Below are positions 1 to 5,075 of a stretch of 11,945 nt of DNA, piece after piece. The position numbers and the translations under genes are program-made. Each line of letters begins with the position of its first letter. Position 1 is the stretch's first letter. Origin of the DNA: an uncultured Ruminococcus sp. (GTDB lineage Bacteria; Bacillota; Clostridia; Oscillospirales; Ruminococcaceae); contig NZ_CAMHRZ010000088.1 in the NCBI RefSeq assembly GCF_946187255.1, positions 1-11,945 on the forward strand. The letters are read 5' to 3'. The notes beneath the pieces were generated by a model. That model worked only from the letters and a program-made list of their open reading frames with translations. It was not told the DNA's origin and made no database searches.

Positions 1-1047
1 GAATCCGACCGCGATGATGAACGCTTTTCCGAATGGGGAACAGCGCTGTTCGATTACAGCAAGCCCCATGTTCTCAGCTTCGTCAAGTCCTCCATAAACT
101 TCTGGATAGAGAAATACCACATTGACGGTCTGCGCTACGATGCGGTGGCGAACCTTATCTTCCGTCACGGCAGGCGGGATGAACCCGTCAACGATACGGG
201 TATATGGTTCCTTAAAAACACGAATTACGCCATACAGAAGCGCCATCCCGATGTTATGCTCTTTGCGGAGGATTCCACCGACTACACCAAAGTCACCGCT
301 CCCGTTGAGTTCGGCGGGCTGGGATTTGACTACAAGTGGGATCTGGGATTTATGCATGATACGATAAACTATGTGAAAACTCCCCCCTACGAACGCCGCG
401 CCCATCACAACAAGATGACTTTTTCCATGAGCTATTTTTACAACGACCTTTTTATACTGCCCTATTCTCACGATGAAGTGGTACACGGAAAGCAGACGAT
501 GCTTGACAAGTGTTTCGGCAGGCATGAGGAAAAGATAGCCACGATAAAATGCCTGTATACCTTCCAGTTCGGGCATCCCGGAAAGAAGCTGAATTTCATG
601 GGCAGTGAGATAGCTGAGTACATGGAATGGCGGCCCGACAAGGAACTAGGCTGGAACCTGCTTACCTATCCCGCCCATGATTCGGTGCATCACTATGTCA
701 AGGAGCTCCACCGCATATACCTAAGCGAGCCCGCACTGTACGAAAACGACTATAATTCGGGCTTTTTCCGCTGGTGCGATGCCAACGACAGCAACCAGTC
801 GATATACGCATTCGTAAGGCGTGACAACGGCGGAAAGGGGATATACTTCGTGTTCAATTTCTCGGGTGTTATGCAGAACTACTCGCTGAAAGTGGAGAAC
901 AACGGGGATTACACCGAACTGCTCAACTCCGATAAGGACATATACGCAGGCTCCAACTGCATCAACGGCGATATGCGTTCATACAATTACTGCCTTAACC
1001 TGCGGCTGGCACCTCTCAGCTGTGTCATCATCAAGCAGAGGTACTGA
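1..1047 (+). CDS. glgB: 1,4-alpha-glucan branching enzyme, 3' part (5' end outside window)
   Basis: This is the C-terminal 348 residues of a glycogen branching enzyme (GH13), which cuts an alpha-1,4 glucan chain and re-attaches it by an alpha-1,6 bond in glycogen synthesis. The reading frame is open from base 1, so the GTG at 145 is internal and not a start. All three catalytic acids are visible, numbered from the window edge: nucleophile D47 in GLRYDAV, acid/base E90 in FAEDST, and D158 in SHDEVVHGK. The blocks GGLGFDYKWDLGFMHDT and FPGKK-like GHPGKKLNFMGSE also match GlgB. Family members are about 630-730 residues, so roughly half is missing upstream. The last ~90 residues form the usual C-terminal beta domain. 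No intrinsic terminator is seen immediately after the stop; the first is at 1134-1164. The identification is very secure. Confidence 0.96.
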   Translation, partial: ESDRDDERFSEWGTALFDYSKPHVLSFVKSSINFWIEKYHIDGLRYDAVANLIFRHGRRDEPVNDTGIWFLKNTNYAIQKRHPDVMLFAEDSTDYTKVTAPVEFGGLGFDYKWDLGFMHDTINYVKTPPYERRAHHNKMTFSMSYFYNDLFILPYSHDEVVHGKQTMLDKCFGRHEEKIATIKCLYTFQFGHPGKKLNFMGSEIAEYMEWRPDKELGWNLLTYPAHDSVHHYVKELHRIYLSEPALYENDYNSGFFRWCDANDSNQSIYAFVRRDNGGKGIYFVFNFSGVMQNYSLKVENNGDYTELLNSDKDIYAGSNCINGDMRSYNYCLNLRLAPLSCVIIKQRY

Positions 1048-1070
1048 AAAAGTATATCTCTGCCGAAAAC

Positions 1071-1099
1071 TTGACTTTCTCACATTGAAACGGTATAAT
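1071..1099 (+). promoter_or_regulatory. SigA-type promoter between glgB and the lipoprotein gene
   Basis: A -35 box TTGACT (1071-1076) is separated by exactly 17 bp from a perfect -10 box TATAAT (1094-1099). The predicted start of transcription is near 1106. It begins 23 bases after the glgB stop. A hairpin terminator ends only about 58 nt downstream of the predicted start, before the lipoprotein gene. Confidence 0.75.
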
Positions 1100-1133
1100 A
1101 TAGCTGTAAGTGAGACTGCAAAGAATACTCAGC

Positions 1134-1164
1134 AAAGCCGCGTTCGGTGGGCGCGGCTTTTTTT
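1134..1164 (+). terminator. Intrinsic terminator / possible attenuator
   Basis: A perfect 9-bp stem, AAAGCCGCG (1134-1142) pairing with CGCGGCTTT (1152-1160), has a 9-nt loop and runs into a T tract (T run 1158-1164). It may terminate glgB transcripts 87-117 nt after the stop. Because a strong promoter lies between glgB and this hairpin, it would also stop most transcripts from that promoter before the lipoprotein gene. Confidence 0.8.
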
Positions 1165-1194
1165 CGGGACTTGAAAAGCAAATGAGGTGTGATG

Positions 1195-1857
1195 ATGAAA
1201 ACAACGTTAATGCTCGCAGTCTGTGCAGCGGCGATGATCGCGGCGGGATGCGGAGAAAGTACAGCGGCTTCGGATAAGAACGTTTCTTCTGAAATTGCGT
1301 CAGCCGAAAGCAGTGCTGTTATAACGGAGACTGCTGTCACTGCTGTATCTGCGGAGACCGAAACGCAGGCAGTTGAGAACGATGAAAGCTCTCAAACGGA
1401 GATGACCGAAGAAAATATAGATGAGCTGAACGAAAGCTCTGCGGAAGCACAGGGGATACTGACAAGCGCCGATGATCTCTGCCTTTATGATACGGACGGC
1501 GGTAACGTGAACTACGCCTTTACCTACGCCGATGAAGAGTACTATGCATACTACACCCCCGATAACTGGAAGATAGTGGATTCCTACAAGATAAACAGCA
1601 AAGCCGATATGCTGATAATATGCGAAGCCCTTTCGGATATACACCCGCTTCACGGCAGTGACGGCGAGTCCTTCCGTGAGCCCGAAGATATGGCTTACGA
1701 GTGGATACAGCATAATATCGCCTATAAACTCCTGCCCGAAGGCGACCGCTGGAAAGACAACGCAAAGGACGTAGACCTCAATCCCGCTGATCAGGGAAAG
1801 AGCATATATCAGATGTACAAGGACAAAACGGGCGGAGAACCGGTGGAAGATAGCTGA
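1195..1857 (+). CDS. Small acidic lipoprotein, function unknown
   Basis: Predicted 220-residue protein anchored to the outer face of the membrane. The N-terminus MKTT is followed by a hydrophobic stretch and a lipobox ending A-A-G-C, with the lipidated cysteine at residue 19. Residues ~20-90 are a low-complexity linker rich in S, T, A and E. The rest (~95-220) is a compact-looking domain rich in tyrosine and acidic residues, with YAFTYADEEYYAYYTPDNW and WIQHNIAYKL blocks, that I do not recognise. I chose ATG 1195 because GAGGTG (1184-1189) is 5 nt upstream; ATG 1192 is too close to it, and GTG 1189 overlaps it. The gene is preceded by a promoter plus terminator, so expression may be attenuated or depend on readthrough. 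No terminator follows it, so readthrough into the next operon is possible. It is certainly coding, with unknown role. Confidence 0.85.
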   Translation: MKTTLMLAVCAAAMIAAGCGESTAASDKNVSSEIASAESSAVITETAVTAVSAETETQAVENDESSQTEMTEENIDELNESSAEAQGILTSADDLCLYDTDGGNVNYAFTYADEEYYAYYTPDNWKIVDSYKINSKADMLIICEALSDIHPLHGSDGESFREPEDMAYEWIQHNIAYKLLPEGDRWKDNAKDVDLNPADQGKSIYQMYKDKTGGEPVEDS

Positions 1858-1879
1858 GTGGATTTATATCGTTATATAT

Positions 1880-1888
1880 CTTAATAAG
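1880..1888 (+). promoter_or_regulatory. Candidate upstream half of an operator pair (CTTAATAAG)
   Basis: An inverted repeat CTTA-A-TAAG shares the core TTAATAA with the longer palindrome at 1936-1948. It lies just upstream of the -35 box of the Nudix/NADAR/nadE operon. The two centres are 58 bp apart. The element is short and AT-rich, so chance is quite possible. Confidence 0.3.
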
Positions 1889-1894
1889 TTTATA

Positions 1895-1928
1895 TTGACT
1901 TTGACACCTGAATGTGCTATATTGTAAT
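1895..1928 (+). promoter_or_regulatory. Promoter of the Nudix regulator-NADAR-nadE operon
   Basis: Two overlapping SigA-type arrangements fit. TTGACT (1895-1900) pairs with TATATT (1918-1923) at 17 bp. TTGACA (1901-1906) pairs with TGTAAT (1923-1928) at 16 bp. Predicted transcription starts are about 1930-1935, giving a leader of roughly 45 nt. A 13-bp palindrome sits at the predicted start, where a repressor would block initiation. Confidence 0.65.
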
Positions 1929-1935
1929 AAACCAA

Positions 1936-1948
1936 TAGTTAATAACTA
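1936..1948 (+). promoter_or_regulatory. Candidate operator: 13-bp palindrome at the predicted +1
   Basis: TAGTTA-A-TAACTA is a perfect inverted repeat with 6-bp arms and a 1-nt centre. It lies 8-13 bp downstream of the -10 boxes, and the first downstream gene encodes an NrtR-like regulator, so an autoregulatory operator is a natural reading. No known NrtR consensus was matched; the assignment rests on symmetry and position only. Confidence 0.45.
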
Positions 1949-1963
1949 AATGTTACAATGAAC

Positions 1964-1970
1964 AGGAGGT
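1964..1970 (+). promoter_or_regulatory. SD that points to a CTG start
   Basis: AGGAGGT is a full-strength SD. The GTG at 1969 overlaps it and cannot be the codon it serves. The next in-frame start-like codon is CTG 1978, 8 nt from AGGAGG. An in-frame TAG at 1936 and the absence of ATG/GTG/TTG between 1939 and 1968 exclude an earlier start. Confidence 0.6.
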
Positions 1971-1977
1971 GGCAGCA

Positions 1978-2745
1978 CTGTATTCCATCGAAAATTATGA
2001 AAGACCGTCGGTGGCAGCCGATGCGGTGGTGTTCGGTATTGACAGTGTAAGTTCCGATAACCGCAAAAGTCTCAAACAGAAGAAGCTGAAACTGCTGCTG
2101 GTAAAGCGCGGAGAAGAACCCTTTGCGGGAAGCTATTCTCTTCCCGGCGGATTTCTCAGAAAGGGCGAGACCGTTGAGACAGCCGCTGAGAGGGAGCTTG
2201 CAGAGGAAGCTGGCGTAAGCCGTCCTAAGCTGATAGAGCTTAAAGTATACAGCAGACCCGACCGTGATCCGAGAGGGTGGATAATATCCTGCTGTTTTAT
2301 CGCGCTGACGAACACAGTGGAGCTTATGACCGAAAAGAACTCCGATGCGCTGTCCGCACACTGGGCTGACCTTGAAACGTTCAGCGATGATGAGGGGCTT
2401 AGTTTCAGGCTATCACTGGACGGAAAGGTGCTGTATGAGTATGCTGACGGCGGCATCACCGTTAATGAGCTGGCTTTCGATCACGGAGAGATGATAAAGG
2501 ATGCTTTTATAAAGCTGCGTGACGAGGTCATAAACCATGATATGATATTCGATCTGATGCCCGAATATTTCGCCATATCCGATCTGCAGCAGCCCTACGA
2601 GACCATCACGGGGATAAAGCTGTCCCCTCAGGGGTTCCGCAAGAAGATAATCGGCAAGCTGGAGGAAACAGAGCTGTTTGAGGAAGCTGCGGCACACCGC
2701 ACTTCGCGGCTCTACAGACGTGCGAAAGGCAGGTGCGGTATATGA
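1978..2745 (+). CDS. NrtR-like Nudix-family regulator of NAD metabolism
   Basis: Predicted 255-residue protein (258 if GTG 1969 is used) with an N-terminal Nudix domain and a C-terminal winged-helix domain. The Nudix box at residues 58-80 fits GX5EX7REUXEEXGU completely, including R72-E73 and E76-E77, so pyrophosphatase activity, for example on ADP-ribose, is possible. Residues ~185-250 contain LQQPYETITG, GFRKKIIGKL and a terminal RTSRLYRR block, closely resembling the DNA-binding domain of NrtR. NrtR proteins repress NAD synthesis and salvage genes and release DNA on binding ADP-ribose. The gene overlaps the NADAR gene by 4 bases (ATGA) and is two genes from nadE, which supports the role. 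The start is unusual: probably CTG, because the GTG lies inside the SD. The alternative is a plain ADP-ribose pyrophosphatase. Confidence 0.82.
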   Translation: MYSIENYERPSVAADAVVFGIDSVSSDNRKSLKQKKLKLLLVKRGEEPFAGSYSLPGGFLRKGETVETAAERELAEEAGVSRPKLIELKVYSRPDRDPRGWIISCCFIALTNTVELMTEKNSDALSAHWADLETFSDDEGLSFRLSLDGKVLYEYADGGITVNELAFDHGEMIKDAFIKLRDEVINHDMIFDLMPEYFAISDLQQPYETITGIKLSPQGFRKKIIGKLEETELFEEAAAHRTSRLYRRAKGRCGI

Positions 2746-3158
2746 TAGACAGTTTCAGGGGAGATTATTATTTTCTCAGCAATTTCTATTCAAGCAAGGT
2801 CACTTACGAAGGCATCACCTATCTGAATAACGAAGCTGCATTCCAGTCCATGAAGACGCTTGATATGAAAGAGCGTGCAGATTTCGCGCATCTCGATCCT
2901 TCCGCCGCAAAAAAGGCAGGCAGGAGAGTTAGTCTTCGCAGGGACTGGGAGGACGTAAAGATAGATATAATGTATGAGATATGCAAAGCAAAGTTCACAC
3001 AGAACGAAGAACTGGGCAGGAAACTGCTGGAAACAGGCGATGAGGAGCTGGTTGAAGGCAACGACTGGAACGACAGGATCTGGGGAAAGGTGAACGGCGT
3101 TGGTGCAAACAATCTGGGAAGGATCCTTATGAGGATCAGAGAGGAGCTAAGGCAATGA
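2742..3158 (+). CDS. NADAR domain protein (YbiA-like)
   Basis: 138-residue single-domain protein of the NADAR (NAD and ADP-ribose; DUF1768/YbiA) family. Signature blocks appear in order: FLSNFY at 11-16, the EAAFQSMK segment with E31, F34 and Q35, DWEDVKIDIMYEICKAKF with W69 at 68-85, TGDEELVEGNDWNDRIWG at 98-115, and NNLGRILMRIR at 123-133. Family members act as N-glycosidases: YbiA-type proteins on early riboflavin intermediates, and others by removing ADP-ribose from guanine bases. ATG 2742 is chosen over the in-frame GTG 2733 because it gives an ATGA overlap with the upstream stop and follows a GCAGG-type SD. It sits between an ADP-ribose-sensing type regulator and NAD synthetase, so an NAD/ADP-ribose link is inferred. 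No DarT-like ADP-ribosyltransferase is in the window. The exact substrate is unknown. Confidence 0.88.
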   Translation: MIDSFRGDYYFLSNFYSSKVTYEGITYLNNEAAFQSMKTLDMKERADFAHLDPSAAKKAGRRVSLRRDWEDVKIDIMYEICKAKFTQNEELGRKLLETGDEELVEGNDWNDRIWGKVNGVGANNLGRILMRIREELRQ

Positions 3159-3904
3159 GCAATTTTGATGCAGTTAAAGTTAAGGACGATGTGGTAAACT
3201 GGATAAGAGAGTATTTCAAGGCAAATGCGACTCCCGAAACAAACGCTGTTATAGGCATTTCGGGCGGCAAGGACAGTTCCGTTGCGGCAGCGCTGTGCGT
3301 TGAGGCGCTGGGCAAGGACAGAGTCGTAGGCGTGCTCATGCCTCAGGGTGAGCAGTTCGATATCGACTGCAGCAAGAAGCTGGTGGCACATCTTGGCATC
3401 AGGAGCTATGAGGTGAATATCGGCAGCACTGTATCCGCACTGCTGGGAGAACTTGGCGCACAGCTGGAAGTCAAGGAGCAGGCAAGAGTGAATACTCCTC
3501 CCCGTATCAGGATGACTACACTTTATGCAGTAGCTGCCTGTGTGGGCGGCAGAGTTGTGAACACCTGCAATCTTTCGGAGGACTGGGTGGGCTATTCCAC
3601 AAAGTTCGGTGACAGCGCAGGCGATTTCAGCCCCCTCTCCGAGCTCACTGTACGCGAGGTGATCGCGATAGGCGAGGTGCTGGGTCTGCCCGATGATCTG
3701 GTACACAAGACACCCATCGACGGACTGTGCGGCAAGACGGATGAGGACAATCTGGGCTTCACTTACGCTGAACTTGACAGCTATATCAGGAAAGAGAGCG
3801 ATCTCTCCGACAAGCCTGCCACAAAGGAGCGCATCGACGGTATGCACGTCAGAAACCTGCACAAGCTGATGCCGATGCCTAAGTTTGAATTCGATCCCGA
3901 GTGA
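3155..3904 (+). CDS. nadE: Ammonia-dependent NAD+ synthetase
   Basis: 249-residue NH3-dependent NAD synthetase (EC 6.3.1.5). It adenylates nicotinate adenine dinucleotide with ATP and amidates it to NAD+, the last step of NAD synthesis in the cytoplasm. The PP-loop SGGKDSS is at residues 36-42. Downstream blocks NTCNLSEDWVGYSTKFGDSAGDF-type and TPIDGLCGKTDEDNLGFTYAELD-type segments are characteristic of NadE. No glutaminase domain is present, so ammonia is the likely nitrogen donor. It is slightly shorter than the ~270-residue B. subtilis and E. coli enzymes. ATG 3155 overlaps the NADAR stop by 4 bases, with GAGGAG (3141-3146) 8 nt upstream, so translation is probably coupled. It is the last gene of the operon, followed by a strong terminator. 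Confidence 0.95.
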   Translation: MSNFDAVKVKDDVVNWIREYFKANATPETNAVIGISGGKDSSVAAALCVEALGKDRVVGVLMPQGEQFDIDCSKKLVAHLGIRSYEVNIGSTVSALLGELGAQLEVKEQARVNTPPRIRMTTLYAVAACVGGRVVNTCNLSEDWVGYSTKFGDSAGDFSPLSELTVREVIAIGEVLGLPDDLVHKTPIDGLCGKTDEDNLGFTYAELDSYIRKESDLSDKPATKERIDGMHVRNLHKLMPMPKFEFDPE

Positions 3905-3927
3905 TATAAGGACTATAATAAAGCTAT

Positions 3928-3966
3928 CAGACCGTATGACCTTGTGTCGTGCGGTCTGTTTTCTGT
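3928..3966 (+). terminator. Intrinsic terminator after nadE
   Basis: A 13-bp stem, CAGACCGTATGAC (3928-3940) pairing with GTCGTGCGGTCTG (3946-3958) with a few G-U pairs, has a CTTGT loop and is followed by TTTTCTGTT. It lies 24 bases after the nadE stop and closes the Nudix-NADAR-nadE operon. Confidence 0.85.
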
Positions 3967-3973
3967 TAATAGT

Positions 3974-4265
3974 ATTTTACTGCAATTTAATGCATTATCC
4001 TGCAATTCTTTTTCAACAAATGAAACCGCGCAATTTCGGGCTTTTTTGACCATAAATTATTTTACTGTATTTACTGCACGGGTAGTACGAACACTTTAAA
4101 AAAGTAATATTTACATTTATTGGTAAATACCCGATGCTTTTACATTTGACCCCTAACCCCTGCATTATTTGCAGTAAAATAAAAAACAGGGCTGAAACAC
4201 AGCTTTTTCGGATATTTAATTAACTACAAACACGTTGCGGTAAAATGCAGGATATGCAGTAAAAT
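3974..4265. repeat. Mirrored array of TTTTACTGCA repeats in the nadE-met intergenic region
   Basis: This is most of the 481-base gene-free stretch between nadE and the met genes. The motif TTTTACTGCA (or a one-base variant) reads forward at 3975-3984 and 4060-4069, with a shorter TTTACTGCA at 4070-4078. It reads in reverse complement (TGCAGTAAAA or variant) at 4170-4179, 4236-4245 and 4255-4264. The outer arms 3974-3984 and 4255-4265 (11/11) and the inner arms 4057-4078 and 4161-4182 (18/22) have exactly the same midpoint, 4119.5. A 7-bp hairpin (4108-4114 with 4123-4129) sits within one base of that centre. TGCATTATCCTGCA (3991-4004) and TGCAGGATATGCA (4246-4258) are related extra elements. 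No ORF of note lies inside. It could be a non-autonomous mobile element (MITE), a multi-site regulator array, or the remnant of an inverted duplication; I cannot decide which. Confidence 0.6.
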
Positions 4266-4266
4266 G

Positions 4267-4280
4267 TTTAGCGTGCTAAA
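4267..4280. repeat. Short palindrome TTTAGC-GT-GCTAAA
   Basis: A perfect 6-bp inverted repeat with a 2-nt centre lies directly after the right end of the repeat array and about 37 bp upstream of the putative -35 box of the met genes. An overlapping hairpin GTGC-TAAA-GCAC (4273-4284) is an alternative. There is no T tract, so it is not a terminator. It may be a protein-binding site. Confidence 0.35.
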
Positions 4281-4316
4281 GCACAGCAGTGATATTGTAA
4301 ATTAAAAAAATATCCC

Positions 4317-4345
4317 TTGTATTCCGCATAACTCTGTGATATAAT
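4317..4345 (+). promoter_or_regulatory. Extended -10 promoter of the met operon
   Basis: A perfect -10 box TATAAT (4340-4345) carries the upstream TGA extension (TGATATAAT, 4337-4345). The -35 position holds a weak TTGTAT (4317-4322) at 17 bp. The predicted start, ~4352, leaves a leader of only about 34 nt, too short for a SAM or cobalamin riboswitch; none was recognised upstream either. Confidence 0.65.
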
Positions 4346-4385
4346 ATGTGTGATTATACGATAGCTTTGTATTGGAGGATCAGAG

Positions 4386-5075
4386 TTGAACGGTTATATC
4401 AGTGTTATGCTAAATAAACTGAACAGGCAGGAGGCTCTGCGGTATATGGGCTGCGGGGATGCTGTGCCCGATGAAAAGATGCTCGCTATGCTGGAGGAAT
4501 GTGAAGCCGCACTGCTGGCAGTAATAAAGCCCTGCTGTATATACCATGTATTTGATATCGAAGATACAGAGGACGGTGTGGCTGTGTGCGGGACATCTCT
4601 TGTCCTTACGGGCAGGTCGGTGAGGGAACACCTGGCGGGGTGTACAAAGGCTGTGCTGATGGCGGCTACCCTTTCGGCACACGCTGAAAAGGTCATACGC
4701 CGATATGAGGCGACGGATATGACCCGTGCGGTGATAGCGGACAGTCTGGCAAGTGCGGCGGTGGAACAGGTATGCGACAAGGCGGAGGAGGAAATAACGC
4801 GGGAGTTTTCCCGATACCACAGGACATGGCGTTTTTCTCCCGGCTACGGAGATCTGCCGCTGGATATACAGGGCAGCTTTCTCGATGTGCTGCAGGCACC
4901 CAAGCGCATAGGGCTGAGTGCTACGCAAAGTGATATACTTATACCGAGAAAGTCGGTAACAGCAGTGATAGGTCTGAGTGAGAACGAGATACCGAAGGGC
5001 AGACGCGGGTGTTCGGAGTGCAATATGAAGGAAGTCTGCGCGTTCAGAAAAAAAGGAGATCATTGTGGGATTTAG
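4386..5075 (+). CDS. Stand-alone MetH reactivation (SAM-binding) domain protein
   Basis: 229-residue protein matching the vitamin B12-dependent methionine synthase activation domain. In full-length MetH this C-terminal domain binds S-adenosylmethionine and re-methylates cobalamin that has been oxidised to the inactive Cob(II) state. The motif RFSPGYGDLPL (starting at residue 149) corresponds to the SAM-binding R-x-x-PGY block, and LAGCTKAVLMAATLSAHAEK-like and LIPRKSVTAVIGLS segments are typical. The C-terminus adds a four-cysteine tail, C209-x2-C212-x5-C218-x8-C227, that could bind metal or an Fe-S cluster; this is an inference. The start is TTG 4386, 7 nt after GGAGG (4374-4378). It overlaps metH by 11 bases, and that metH lacks this domain, so the two make a split enzyme. 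Confidence 0.88.
   Translation: MNGYISVMLNKLNRQEALRYMGCGDAVPDEKMLAMLEECEAALLAVIKPCCIYHVFDIEDTEDGVAVCGTSLVLTGRSVREHLAGCTKAVLMAATLSAHAEKVIRRYEATDMTRAVIADSLASAAVEQVCDKAEEEITREFSRYHRTWRFSPGYGDLPLDIQGSFLDVLQAPKRIGLSATQSDILIPRKSVTAVIGLSENEIPKGRRGCSECNMKEVCAFRKKGDHCGI

Noticed and set aside
145..1047. GTG 145 as the start of a 300-residue protein
   Set aside because: The frame is open to base 1 and the catalytic D47 of GlgB lies before this codon, so it is internal to a truncated glgB.
2742..3158. NADAR as the antitoxin of a DarT-type toxin-antitoxin pair
   Set aside because: No ADP-ribosyltransferase gene is adjacent; both overlapping neighbours are NAD metabolism genes.
2819..3862. A 347-codon open frame on the minus strand opposite the NADAR and nadE genes
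   Set aside because: Both + strand genes match strong families over their full length. The antisense translation is low-quality (Ser/Pro runs, scattered Cys/His), has no sensible start or SD, and is a shadow of codon bias.
4191..4208. GCTG-AAACA-CAGC followed by TTTTT as a terminator
   Set aside because: Only four firm base pairs, inside the AT-rich repeat array with no transcription unit that needs ending there.
3974..4265. CRISPR array or plasmid-type iteron origin
   Set aside because: Copies are too few, unevenly spaced and in two orientations, with no cas or rep gene nearby.
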